61,239 bases of DNA, taken from positions 1 to 61,239 of the forward strand of contig JAFRGA010000007.1 in NCBI GenBank assembly GCA_017434045.1, read 5' to 3'. The position numbers and the translations under genes are program-made. The notes beneath the pieces were generated by a model. That model did no database searches. It worked only from the letters and a program-made list of their open reading frames with translations, and was not told where the DNA came from. Below, piece after piece: positions 25,481 to 34,054 of the stretch (its first letter is position 1; every line of letters starts with the position of its first letter). The stretch comes from Eggerthellaceae bacterium (lineage in GTDB: Bacteria; Actinomycetota; Coriobacteriia; Coriobacteriales; Eggerthellaceae).

Positions 25481-25580
25481 GTTTGTTTCCTTTCTTTTGA
25501 TGCCCCCGCTTGCGCGGGTAAACCTTTCGCCCCCTCGGGACTTCTACCGGGAACTGTTCGTTCCCGAAATAGCCGGACTT

Positions 25581-26249
25581 TTACTTCAGCTTGCGGTAGA
25601 TCCATTCGCCGAAGTATTGGATGAAAGCCACCATGATGACCAGGATCACACAGATGCTGTACATGACCTCCTGGTTGAAGTTCTGGTAGCCGTACGTCAG
25701 CGCTACGGCACCCAGGCCACCTGCGCCAATAGCGCCAGCCATGGCCGTTGCTCCCAGCAGGTTGATGATTGCTAGGATCAAGCCGGAGACGATGGCCGGG
25801 ACGGACTCCTTGAACATGATGCGCCAGATGATCTGCGGACGCGATGCGCCGAACGATTTCGCCGCCTCAACCAGGGAGGGGTCGACTTCCTTGAGCGCGT
25901 TTTGGATGATGCGCCCGATGAAAGGCGATACCGCAATGGTAAGAGGAACGATAGCCGCCGCCTCGCCGATGGACGTGCCGACGATTAACCGCGTGAGCGG
26001 GATGATGGATACCATGAGGATGATGAACGGGAACGAGCGGATGATGTTCACGATGATGTCGAGGACGCGGTTGACGATCCGGTTCTCGTACAAGCCGCCC
26101 TTCTCGGTCACGACGAGTACGATGCCGATGATGAACCCGAAGAACGTCGCTAAGACGCCTGCGATGAACACCATGCGGACGGTTGCGATGAACGCAGGAA
26201 CGACCAGCTTGAAGAAGATATCGGCAAATGTAAAGTTCGCAAGTGACAT
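25581..26249 (-). CDS. metI: MetI-type ABC transporter permease
   Basis: 222 aa, five to six membrane helices. Family motifs: IVNIIRSFPFIILMVSIIPL and the EAA loop EVDPSLVEAAKSFGASRPQI; the C-terminus is the conserved GGLGAVALTYGYQNFN. The ATG is three bases after the metN stop. Forms the channel of a methionine (possibly D-methionine) importer with MetN and MetQ. Confidence 0.92.
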   Translation of the reverse strand: MSLANFTFADIFFKLVVPAFIATVRMVFIAGVLATFFGFIIGIVLVVTEKGGLYENRIVNRVLDIIVNIIRSFPFIILMVSIIPLTRLIVGTSIGEAAAIVPLTIAVSPFIGRIIQNALKEVDPSLVEAAKSFGASRPQIIWRIMFKESVPAIVSGLILAIINLLGATAMAGAIGAGGLGAVALTYGYQNFNQEVMYSICVILVIMVAFIQYFGEWIYRKLK

Positions 26250-26252
26250 CGT

Positions 26253-27272
26253 CTACGCCTCCTCTGAATCCGAGAACATATGAACTGCGGACGTGTCGTG
26301 CTCGCAGCACAGTTCACGCCATTCGAGGCTACGGTCATCAAGGAAACGCTTGACTGCGTCGAGATGCTCGGAATCGACGTTGATGGTGAACATGCCCAGA
26401 TTGCGGCCACGATATTCGAGTATTTGCCCATCGATGATGGGGAAAGCGTAGTTCAGCTCAAGCGCCATTTCATTGAGCAACAAACCATCTTTCGCGCATT
26501 CGAGCGGATGCCCGATTTGGATATTGTGCCCGCTTGGCGGAAGCTCTCGTCTTTCCTCACCGAGAAGCCGCAACAGGGAATCGGGCTTGTCGAAGAATAT
26601 TTCCTCGACAGGACCCTCTGCTGTGATGACACCTTGTTCCAAGATGCACGCACGCTCGCAGGCTTTCCGCACAACCTCCATCTGATGCGTGACGATGATG
26701 ATGGTGATGCCTGATTTCTTGTTGATCTCCAAGAGCAGGTCAAGGATGGAGCTGGTGGTCTTAGGGTCAAGCGCAGAGGTTGCCTCGTCACAGAGCAGGT
26801 ACTTCGCGTCCATCGTGAGCGCGCGGGCAATGGCGACGCGCTGCTTCTGCCCACCCGAGAGGTTGCGCGGTTTCGCGTCCTTCTTGTCGGCCAAGCCCAC
26901 GAGGTCGAGAAGCTCCATGACGCGCTTTTCCTGTTCCTCTTTGGAATATTTCCAGCATTTCATGGGCAAGGCGACGTTCTGGTAAACGGTTTGACGTTCG
27001 AGCAACGAGAAGTGCTGGAAGATCATGCCCGCATGACGACGAAGCTCGCGCAGCTCGCGCTCGTTCATGTCTTTGACCTCTCGGCCATCGACCTTGATGC
27101 TACCCTCCTGATATGACGTCAAGCCGTTGATGCATCGCAAGAGCGTCGACTTACCGGCGCCGCTTCGACCTACGAGAGCATATACATCACCATCGCCGAT
27201 GGTGATGTTGATGTCTTCGAGAGTTACGGTTCCGTCTTCCCAAACCTTCTTCAGGTTCGAAATCTCTATCAC
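26253..27272 (-). CDS. metN: MetN-type ABC transporter ATPase with NIL domain
   Basis: 339 aa. Walker A GRSGAGKSTLLRCINGL, signature LSGGQKQRVAIARAL, Walker B YLLCDEATSALDP, and the switch His in IIIVTHQ. The C-terminal ~75 residues form the NIL domain that senses methionine and trans-inhibits the transporter. The start is GTG at 27272 with GGAGTGTGG upstream. First gene of the metNIQ operon. Confidence 0.92.
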   Translation of the reverse strand: MIEISNLKKVWEDGTVTLEDINITIGDGDVYALVGRSGAGKSTLLRCINGLTSYQEGSIKVDGREVKDMNERELRELRRHAGMIFQHFSLLERQTVYQNVALPMKCWKYSKEEQEKRVMELLDLVGLADKKDAKPRNLSGGQKQRVAIARALTMDAKYLLCDEATSALDPKTTSSILDLLLEINKKSGITIIIVTHQMEVVRKACERACILEQGVITAEGPVEEIFFDKPDSLLRLLGEERRELPPSGHNIQIGHPLECAKDGLLLNEMALELNYAFPIIDGQILEYRGRNLGMFTINVDSEHLDAVKRFLDDRSLEWRELCCEHDTSAVHMFSDSEEA

Positions 27273-27295
27273 ATGACCACACTCCGTAGTTTGGT

Positions 27296-27314
27296 GCGCC
27301 TTTTACAAAGGCGC
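27296..27314 (-). promoter_or_regulatory. Hairpin in the metN leader
   Basis: GCGCCTTT and AAAGGCGC flank TAC, 24 bases before the metN start. It could sequester the ribosome site region or attenuate. I did not find an S-box or other methionine riboswitch core here. Confidence 0.4.
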
Positions 27315-27933
27315 GGCAAGACCGCATGGTGACGCAATGCCGCCACTATGCGTTTGTGCAGAATCAAAGGGTAAGCAGAATTTAAGCGCAGGGTGCAGAA
27401 CCAAAAATGCGCAGTATAATTTGCCGTTTCATGACGTGCAGAATGTCAAAACACGACGAATCAATAATAATGAAAACAGCTATTGTGTCAATGATGACCA
27501 GATAAGCATATATTTGGCGCTTAAGAGGCCTAAAGGACCGAAAAGAAGCTACAGTTCACTGCGTCAACGGAACTCTGGAGCAGAATCCTTGTTGAGGTAG
27601 ATGAATCAGCGATTCCGAAGACGCAACCTCAATTAGCCCAAAGCTGCGAAGATAAGCCTATACGCATTTTAACTGGGGTTTTACGCGACATGCAGTCCTC
27701 TGTGAACAGTAACAGAACTAGGCTTACATGTCCCGTTATATGGGCATGGAATAGTCGCTAGATCTTCTCGGAGATTCGGTTGCCTTGAGAAAGGGGCAGG
27801 GGAAGGTCGGAGGGCTTCATGGCGGCAAGCTGCTTCATTTCGTCTATCTTACTCATAGATTACCTTTTAAGCGTGACAATCTTCCTCGTCACTTCATCAC
27901 GGCCTCCTCTGTCATTCTGAACATCGCCCCTCC
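27315..27933. other. Gene-free AT-richer stretch with repeat debris
   Basis: Roughly 600 bases without a supportable gene. They hold copy 2 of the 78-bp repeat (27640-27716), a diverged TGTCC-N8-GGGCA site (27729-27746) and a fragment at 27768-27790 matching 10970-10992. Base composition at 27400-27600 is lower in GC than the neighbours. Confidence 0.45.
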
Positions 27934-28024
27934 GTCATCCTGAGGGCGAAGCCCGAAGGATCCCCGCGAAGCGGGCACCCGGGTATACCGCTTCGCGGGG
28001 ATTCCTCACTTCGCTCGGAATGAC
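27934..28024. repeat. Long hairpin of the GTCATCCTGAG/CGAAG repeat type
   Basis: Left end GTCATCCTGAGGGCGAAGCC, right end complementary to it (TCGCTCGGAATGAC), enclosing CCCCGCGAAGCGG and CCGCTTCGCGGGG. This matches a widespread intergenic hairpin repeat found in unrelated bacteria. It precedes the MATE gene by about 140 bp. Confidence 0.7.
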
Positions 28025-28160
28025 AGGGAGGTTTCAGGCGTGACAACCCGCCCGGGCGCTCCATCTCCTCAAGCGAGGGCCGAATATGCTCGTTGGTTGA
28101 ACGGCCTTTCCCCTGCGCTAAACTACATCTAAGAAAACGAAGAGAAGGCAAAGGGTGCGC

Positions 28161-29648
28161 ATGTCAGACAACGGGGAAGAACAAGTGATGGAACCGCAGG
28201 CGGTCCAAGTGCAGGGCAAAGGCCAAAAGCCAGCGCCCGGGCGCAAGGGCAAGGGCGATCCGGACCGCCTGGGTAGGGAGAGCGTCGGCAAACTGCTCGT
28301 CGAGTTCTCGCTGCCGGCCATCGTGATGATGGTCTTCAACTCGCTGTACAACATCATCGACACCGTATTCTTGCAGATTGCAGTGCCGGGCATTGGCGCC
28401 GCTGTCACACAGCTCGCCTTCCCGGTCATGTGCATCCTCATGGGCTGCTCTATGGTGGCCGGCATCGGCGGAAACGCGTTGGCTGCAATCGAACTGGGTC
28501 GCGGCGACAAGGATCGTGTCGAGAAGATCATGGGCAATACGGCGACCCTGCTCGTCATCATGGGCGTGCTAGCTGCCGTCGTGGGGACGTTTCTCATCGA
28601 CCCGCTCCTCGCGCTTTTAGGCGCAGCAGGCGAGCTGTGGGAGCCGACGAAGGTGTTTCTGCAGATCGTGCTCGTGGGCTTCGTGTTCCAGTCGCTGGGC
28701 ATGGGCATGAACAACTTTCTGCGCACGGCAGGCCGTCCCAACCTCTCGCTGGCCACGAGCGTGTTGGGCACGGTGGCCTGCCTGGTGCTTAACGCCGTGT
28801 TGGTGCTGGGCATGCGGCTGGGCATCGCCGGCAGCGCCCTTGCCACGGTTATCGGCCAGGGCGTGGGCATGGTGCCCGTCATCTTGTTCTTCGCAGCTTT
28901 CAAGGGTGCGCCGTTCCGCTTGCGCGCGGCTGCGCTCGTGCCCGAGGCTCGCCTTTCGCTGAGGATCTTGTCGCTTGGCCTGGCCTCCTTCGTCATGCAG
29001 GTCGGAAACGCCGTGGTCACGCTGGTGCTCAACCACGTCATAAACACCTATGCCGCCACCGACCCCATTGGCGTCACGAATGCCTTCGCCGTCATCTCGA
29101 TCGTATGGAAGGTGCTCGGACTCGCCTATACCGTGGTCATCGGTGTGACCTCGGGTGCGCAGCCCATCTTGGGGTACAACATCGGCGCCCGCAAGTGGGG
29201 CCGCGTGCTTGCCACGCTCAAGTGGTCGTGCATCGGCGCGGCTGCGCTGGCGACGTTGTGGTGGTTGCTCTTCGAGCTGGCCCCCTCGGCAGTGCTCGTT
29301 CCCTTTAGCGTGGGCGAAGATCTCATGGACTTCGCCTGCATGGCGATGCGCATCATGACGCTGTGGTTGCCGCTGGTGGGTTATCAGATGATGGGTTCGA
29401 GCTACTTCCAGTCCAGTGGTCAGCCCCTCAAGGCGACCATCCTGGAGCTCACGCGCCAGATCCTGTTCCTGATCCCGCTCTACCTGCTGTTCCCACCATT
29501 CGCCATGAGCGCTTTTGGCGTCAGCGGGTTGACCGGTGTTCTCCTGTGCGTGCCTATCTCGGATGCCCTCGCGTTCATCACGACGACGTATTTCGTTGCA
29601 GTGGAGGTCATTCACTTGCGCAAGAAGCGCGACGCCGAGCAGGCCTAA
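28161..29648 (+). CDS. MATE family efflux transporter
   Basis: 495 aa, twelve predicted helices after a polar N-terminal extension of about 35 residues. Typical MATE segments: LLVEFSLPAIVMMVFNSLYN, DTVFLQIAVPGIGAAVTQLA, NNFLRTAGRPNLSLATSVLG and SGAQPILGYNIGARKWGRVL. Probably a Na+ or H+ driven drug or metabolite exporter. The start is ATG 28161 (AAAGG upstream) or the GTG six bases earlier. Monocistronic. Confidence 0.9.
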   Translation: MSDNGEEQVMEPQAVQVQGKGQKPAPGRKGKGDPDRLGRESVGKLLVEFSLPAIVMMVFNSLYNIIDTVFLQIAVPGIGAAVTQLAFPVMCILMGCSMVAGIGGNALAAIELGRGDKDRVEKIMGNTATLLVIMGVLAAVVGTFLIDPLLALLGAAGELWEPTKVFLQIVLVGFVFQSLGMGMNNFLRTAGRPNLSLATSVLGTVACLVLNAVLVLGMRLGIAGSALATVIGQGVGMVPVILFFAAFKGAPFRLRAAALVPEARLSLRILSLGLASFVMQVGNAVVTLVLNHVINTYAATDPIGVTNAFAVISIVWKVLGLAYTVVIGVTSGAQPILGYNIGARKWGRVLATLKWSCIGAAALATLWWLLFELAPSAVLVPFSVGEDLMDFACMAMRIMTLWLPLVGYQMMGSSYFQSSGQPLKATILELTRQILFLIPLYLLFPPFAMSAFGVSGLTGVLLCVPISDALAFITTTYFVAVEVIHLRKKRDAEQA

Positions 29649-29673
29649 CGTTAAGGCGTGACGGGATCGGCTG

Positions 29674-29910
29674 CTTTGCAACGTGGCGTGCGCGATTGAG
29701 AACATGACGCTTTGCGCCACGAGCCTGGGCCTGGGGAGCGTGTACCTGTGGGGTTTTCTTAAGAAGCTGCGCAAGCACCCCGAGGTGGTGGCAGAGCTGG
29801 GCCTTCCGGAGGGCTACACGGTCCTGTCGGCGCTGGCCGTGGGCCCCGCCCCCAAGCCCGTCGCCCCGCACAAACCCAAGGGCCGCATCGAGGTGGACTA
29901 CCTGCTGTAG
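29674..29910 (+). pseudogene. C-terminal fragment of a nitroreductase
   Basis: About 75 codons matching only the last third of an FMN nitroreductase: ACAIENMTLCATSLGLGSVY (the FMN-contacting helix) and GYTVLSALAVGPAPKPVAPH. The frame begins mid-domain with no start or ribosome site. Remnant of a deleted gene directly after the MATE gene. Confidence 0.75.
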
Positions 29911-30100
29911 CCGGGTGGGGATAGGGCATTCGCTCATCATGTAGAGGGATGTCCCAACACCGTAATAGAGCGATGTTTGCTCTAACGTCAAGGAGGGTCG
30001 GAGCCGTGCTTTCTTTACCCTAATTGCAGCTTAGCGCAATTGCTGCACGGAGCGCGTGGGGGTTTAGAATGCAAATAGCAGCGAACCGACGGGTGGCGAA

Positions 30101-30892
30101 ATGGACGTACGCGACGAGCGGATAGACGGCGGCAAGCCTTTCGACTGGGGAAGGGTGTCGGACGATTACTCCAAGTATCGAGACATCTACCCCGAGGAGT
30201 TCTATCGCAGGGTCGTCGAGCGCGGGCTCTGCACAAACGGGCAGCACATCCTCGACGTCGGGACGGGGACCGGGGTCCTGCCTAGGAACATGCATGCTTA
30301 CGGTGGCATCTGGACGGGCACGGACATCTCGGAGGAGCAAATCGCCCAGGCAAGGCGGTTATCGCAGGATATGGGCATCGAGTACCGCGTTGCATCAGCG
30401 GAAGAGCTCGTTTTTCCGGACGAATCTTTCGATGTCATCACGGCGTGCCAGTGCTTCTGGTACTTCGACCACATGCGCACGGCGTCGCTTTTCCGCCGAT
30501 TGCTCAAACCTGGCGGGAAGCTGCTGGTTCTGTACATGGCATGGCTGCCCTTCGAGGACGAGATTGCCGGCGCAAGCGAGCGGCTCGTGCTCAAATACAG
30601 CCCGCAGTGGAGCGGTGCCGGCGAGACCGTGCATCCCATTGACATTCCGGATTGCTACTTCGAGCACTTCGAGCTGGTCCATCGCGAGGAATGGCAACTG
30701 AGCGTCCCGTTTACCAGGGACTCGTGGCACGGGCGGATGAAGGCCTGTCGGGGCGTGGGTGCATCGCTTCCCTCCGACGCCCTGCAATCCTGGGAGAATG
30801 AGCACAGGGAACTACTTCGAAGAATAGCGCCCGAACGGTTCGATGTCATGCACTACGCCGCGATGGCGGAACTTGGCCTTATGACTCGGTAA
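30101..30892 (+). CDS. Class I SAM-dependent methyltransferase
   Basis: 263 aa. Methyltransf_11-type fold: HILDVGTGTGVLPRNMHAYG (motif I), WTGTDISEEQIAQARRLSQD, SAEELVFPDESFDVITACQC and LLKPGGKLLVLYMAWLP. The N-terminal FDWGRVSDDYSKYRDIYPEE is typical of small-molecule methyltransferases of this clade. Substrate unknown. Alone between a nitroreductase remnant and a palindromic repeat. Confidence 0.88.
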   Translation: MDVRDERIDGGKPFDWGRVSDDYSKYRDIYPEEFYRRVVERGLCTNGQHILDVGTGTGVLPRNMHAYGGIWTGTDISEEQIAQARRLSQDMGIEYRVASAEELVFPDESFDVITACQCFWYFDHMRTASLFRRLLKPGGKLLVLYMAWLPFEDEIAGASERLVLKYSPQWSGAGETVHPIDIPDCYFEHFELVHREEWQLSVPFTRDSWHGRMKACRGVGASLPSDALQSWENEHRELLRRIAPERFDVMHYAAMAELGLMTR

Positions 30893-31091
30893 ATGAGCGT
30901 GGGGTTTTTCTCCTGGATACTTGTCCTAGTTGTAAAACCACGCCAAAGTCGGCCTGGCGTGCAAAACCAGACCGCAAGATGCACGCGAATCGGGGTTTGG
31001 CGTGGTTCTCGCTGTATCTGGAGGGATGATCGGGCTCGAAGCCAAGCTGGAACTCTGCTGGAAGCAGAGTGTCGCACAGCAGCAACTCGGC

Positions 31092-31117
31092 AAAAAGGGG
31101 AGTATTCCCTTTGTCCC
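31092..31117. repeat. Family-A palindrome
   Basis: AAAAAGGGGAGTATTCCCTT and the following TGTCCC; it abuts the stop codon of the minus-strand gene to its right and could act as that gene's terminator. Confidence 0.6.
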
Positions 31118-31449
31118 TAGTTCATCTTGTGCCAACGCTTGGCCTTACCGTTCCTGAGGTTGATGGTTATGCCCTCATCTTTCCAATAAAATCCCAGCTC
31201 ATAGCAGCTGTCGCCAAAAGTGTTTATGCGGAAGTGATACGTCACGGTGCGCAGGTCGTTCGGGTCGATCCCGCGGCTTTTGCACACCTGCTCGAGCCGC
31301 ATGACGAGCAACGGATAGGCGTTGCCGACCGTCATGCCCCTGTTTCGCTCCCGTTGGGGGTCGAAACGGCGCACGAATTCGGCCTCGGAGATGACGAAGT
31401 CGCTGCAGTAGACGTTCCAGCCTCGAAATCCTGTATAGCCGCCATCCAC
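31117..31449 (-). pseudogene. In-frame 3' part of the FVTNSSS-type gene beyond an amber codon
   Basis: The frame of the upstream gene reads SRFEE, TAG, FEGPVDGGYTGFRGWNVYCS and stays open for about 110 codons (TYHFRINTFGDSCYELGFYW). Because the two parts share a frame and the second has no good ribosome site (only a GTG at 31449), it looks like the C-terminal domain of one protein split by a nonsense mutation, unless the amber is read through. Confidence 0.6.
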
Positions 31450-31461
31450 GGGGCCCTCGAA

Positions 31462-32415
31462 CTATTCCTCGAAGCGCGACTCTGGGTCTTCGAAAGACTG
31501 AAGGAAACCCTCGAAGCTGCCAGGGCCGTTGCTGTCGGGCTCGAAGCCTTTAGGCTCCTTGCTTTCAGGGTCGTCGCCGGACTCGTCGTCGCCGAATCCT
31601 TCTGGTGCATCGCCAGCAGGCCCGTTATTGACGAATCCGTCTGGTGCATCGCCAGCAGGCCCGTTATTGTCGAATCCAGCCCAGATGCCCCACCGGCCTT
31701 CGTGATCCTCGTATTCGTCCTGCCAGAAGGGTTCGCCGACGGGGTCACCGTTTAGATTGTTGCACCAGATGAGAAAGTCAGTTTTAGTGTCCATGAGCCT
31801 GTCGACTTCGCCGCCATGCTCGCGGATGTAATCTTCAAGGTAGTCGCGGTCGCAATAGATGCGCGGCGTGCCAGCAATGGCGAAGCGCCATCCTCCGCAG
31901 ATGTTGTCGACGCGTTTTCCATACTGGGATGTGTCGTCGGTCAGCATAACGACGCCACGGCCCCTCAACTCGGCAAGGTAGTACTCGTAATTGAAGTCAG
32001 ACAAATCGAGATCGTCTCCGGGGACGCCTTCTTCCGCCGCCTCTGCCAGGCGCTCCCTCAGCCAGTGCTTGTGGAAATACTCTTCGGATTCTCTGGTGCG
32101 CCACCAATCGTACGAGTATCCGTAGCCGTAGAAGGTGATGCTGCCCAAAAGCAACCTGCTGAGATTGCGGAGGCTTCCGAGGTCGGGAGGAAAGGAAGAG
32201 GGGTCCGACCTCTGGAATACGTAGGGAACGTAATAGCCGAGCGAAGCTGAGCGCGCGGGGTTTATATCGCAACCGTCCCTGGTGTCCTTATAGTAGGGGC
32301 CGCCGTAGGTGCTGACCTTCATCTCTAGGGAGCGCTTCTTGCGGTCTTCGAGCGTGATGGTCACGCTGTAATTAGCACTACTGGAATTTGTCACGAACCC
32401 GGTGCGGTACTTCAT
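31462..32415 (-). CDS. FVTNSSS-type hypothetical protein, probably amber-truncated
   Basis: 317 aa. It begins MKYRTGFVTNSSSANYSVTI, the hallmark start of a family of uncharacterised cytoplasmic proteins in gut anaerobes. The body is acidic and aromatic (TFYGYGYSYDWWRTRESEEY, DTKTDFLIWCNNLNGDP). The C-terminal quarter has a duplicated NNGPAGDAP(D/E)GF repeat and an Asp/Glu/Pro/Gly-rich tail. GGAGGTG precedes the ATG at 32415. It ends at a TAG after which the frame continues, so the native protein was probably about 430 aa. Function unknown. Confidence 0.7.
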   Translation of the reverse strand: MKYRTGFVTNSSSANYSVTITLEDRKKRSLEMKVSTYGGPYYKDTRDGCDINPARSASLGYYVPYVFQRSDPSSFPPDLGSLRNLSRLLLGSITFYGYGYSYDWWRTRESEEYFHKHWLRERLAEAAEEGVPGDDLDLSDFNYEYYLAELRGRGVVMLTDDTSQYGKRVDNICGGWRFAIAGTPRIYCDRDYLEDYIREHGGEVDRLMDTKTDFLIWCNNLNGDPVGEPFWQDEYEDHEGRWGIWAGFDNNGPAGDAPDGFVNNGPAGDAPEGFGDDESGDDPESKEPKGFEPDSNGPGSFEGFLQSFEDPESRFEE

Positions 32416-32489
32416 CGTCGGAGCACCTCCATCTGTTTGCTGCGATGACAAGTATATACTGCCAAGCCGCATCGGGGGAATCAGCGAAA

Positions 32490-32518
32490 GGGGCAAAGGG
32501 GAGCATCCCCTTTGTTCC
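32490..32518. repeat. Family-A palindrome
   Basis: GGGGCAAAGGGGAGCATCCC followed by CTTTGTTCC, at the 3' end of the radical SAM gene. Confidence 0.65.
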
Positions 32519-32519
32519 G

Positions 32520-33647
32520 CTAGGGCTTGTCGGTTTTGGCCTTACGATTGCAGAGCACGATCTCGGGTTTAAGGGGGCAGCCGCCCAGGCACAGGTCTTT
32601 GCGCGCGCAATCGGGGCAGGCTGTGCGCAGCGTGTTCCTGAAGTGCTCGAACGTCTCGCTGTCCCATCCGTCGGCTATGGTCATGATGTCGCCCAGTTGG
32701 ATGGCGAAGCGCCCGTCGGCTATGGTCATGCTGTCGCCTAGCTGGATGGCGAAGTGCCCGTCGGCGTCGAAGGAGCAGGGCGTCATCTTCAAATCGGGCC
32801 CGATATAGCAGCTGAAACGAGCCGCCTCGCAGGTGTCCAGAGACGCGAGGTCAATCTGGGTGCAGCAGTTCAAGGCGCCGGGCAAACTGCATGCATCGAG
32901 TCCTACGCCGAAGGGGTGGGGGCGCTCCACCTGCGCGAAGAAGGCCGCAACCCGCGGATCGCTCGCCTCGAGCACATCCGTTTGCGAACCTTGCCCCACG
33001 GGCTTGTGCAGCAGAAACACGACGGCGGCGATGCCGTCGGGAAAGTCGTTGCCCTCAAGCCGCGCAATCGCCTCGTCGATGCTGTGCTTGCCCAGTACGT
33101 AATGTATGTTCGTGGTCACGCCTGCAGCCAAGAGCAGGTTGATGGCCCGCTCGGTGTAACTGCTTCGATACCAGCTCACCGCCACGGCCCCGCAATAGCG
33201 CGCGCAAATCTTTGCGAGCTCGGGCGTCAAGCCGTATCCAGAGGTGGTGAAGTTCGGGACAATCTGGTTGTCCCTGCTTATGCGCAGCAGGTCCTCGAAG
33301 TGTTCATGCTGGTCGGGGTCGCCTCGGCCACCTAAAGCGAACTGTGTGCAGCGGCCTTCGCATTGCCGGGCGATCCAAGCGAAATCCTCGACGTCCATGT
33401 TGGGCTGGCTCATAAGAAGGCCGCTCTGGTAGCAACCGATGCCTGCTTGCGTGCAAAGGCCGCTTTTCCCGTGGTCGCAATGGCCTTTGACGCCCACATC
33501 TATGAGGTGCGGAAACGATGCCATGAAGGGGTCGATGCCGGTGTCGCGGCCCTGCTCGTCGAGGATGCCCGTTCGCATGTAGCCGCCCGTCTCTGTGTCA
33601 AACGCCGTGAGAAACCGGTAGCGCAAATCCTCGATCACATATTGCAT
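32520..33647 (-). CDS. Radical SAM/SPASM-like protein with atypical cluster motif
   Basis: 375 aa. The usual CxxxCxxC is replaced by HCDHGKSGLCTQAGIGCYQS (Cys spacing x7 and x6), as in a small family of atypical radical SAM proteins. A radical SAM-like barrel follows (FALGGRGDPDQHEHFEDLLR; GVTTNIHYVLGKHSIDEAIA). The C-terminal auxiliary cluster region includes SCYIGPDLKMTPCSFDADGH and CPDCARKDLCLGGC. A 15-residue in-frame duplication (FAIQLGD-MTIADG twice) lies between. Weak ribosome site AGGCGG. Substrate unknown; no precursor peptide gene is adjacent. Confidence 0.78.
   Translation of the reverse strand: MQYVIEDLRYRFLTAFDTETGGYMRTGILDEQGRDTGIDPFMASFPHLIDVGVKGHCDHGKSGLCTQAGIGCYQSGLLMSQPNMDVEDFAWIARQCEGRCTQFALGGRGDPDQHEHFEDLLRISRDNQIVPNFTTSGYGLTPELAKICARYCGAVAVSWYRSSYTERAINLLLAAGVTTNIHYVLGKHSIDEAIARLEGNDFPDGIAAVVFLLHKPVGQGSQTDVLEASDPRVAAFFAQVERPHPFGVGLDACSLPGALNCCTQIDLASLDTCEAARFSCYIGPDLKMTPCSFDADGHFAIQLGDSMTIADGRFAIQLGDIMTIADGWDSETFEHFRNTLRTACPDCARKDLCLGGCPLKPEIVLCNRKAKTDKP
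32669..32758. repeat. 45-bp in-frame tandem duplication within the radical SAM gene
   Basis: Units 32669-32713 and 32714-32758, differing at a few bases, add 15 residues to the protein without breaking the frame. Confidence 0.8.
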
Positions 33648-33699
33648 GAGCGTTCCGCCTGTTTCCGCTTGTCAGATTCGAGCAAGAGATGAGGGTCTG

Positions 33700-33726
33700 G
33701 AGACGCTTCTCCAGGGGAATCGTCTC
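33700..33726. repeat. Family-B palindrome
   Basis: GAGACGCTTCTCCAGGGGAA followed by TCGTCTC; arms GAGACG and CGTCTC with an inner TTCTCC/GGGGAA match. Lies between the STAS gene end and the radical SAM gene start. Confidence 0.7.
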
Positions 33727-33731
33727 ACGCC

Positions 33732-34034
33732 CTATTCGCCAATGTTGAACAACACCGCGAAGCCGGACATGTCCAGCACATTCATGACGTCGGGCTGGAC
33801 GTTCTCAACCCTCATCGTCCCTTCGCGTTTTGCCATAAGCTTGAAGCTGGCGAGCAAGATGCGCATGCCAGCGCTCGAGATGTAGTTGAGCTCGCTCAAA
33901 TCGAAGACGATCTTCGTGACACCATCGAGCACCTTGCTCATTCCATCGGAAAGCGCGGGAGCGGTTCGGGCGTCGAGGTGCCCGCAAATGCGTACGGTGA
34001 GGCACTCGCCCCCTCGAATCGTCTCGAATGTCAT
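33732..34034 (-). CDS. STAS-domain anti-anti-sigma factor-like protein
   Basis: 100 aa, a single STAS domain: LTVRICGHLDARTAPALSDG, IVFDLSELNYISSAGMRILL with the SSAG phospho-acceptor loop, and VMNVLDMSGFAVLFNI. SpoIIAA/RsbV-type proteins act by binding an anti-sigma kinase when unphosphorylated. No kinase or sigma factor is adjacent. AAGGAGC precedes the ATG. Twenty bases downstream of the 142-aa gene, likely co-transcribed. Confidence 0.88.
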   Translation of the reverse strand: MTFETIRGGECLTVRICGHLDARTAPALSDGMSKVLDGVTKIVFDLSELNYISSAGMRILLASFKLMAKREGTMRVENVQPDVMNVLDMSGFAVLFNIGE

Positions 34035-34054
34035 GTCGGGCTCCTTCGCATTCT

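Noticed and set aside
27273..27340. Methionine riboswitch (S-box/SAM type) upstream of metN
   Set aside because: Only a simple 8-bp hairpin is visible; none of the conserved SAM riboswitch core elements were found.
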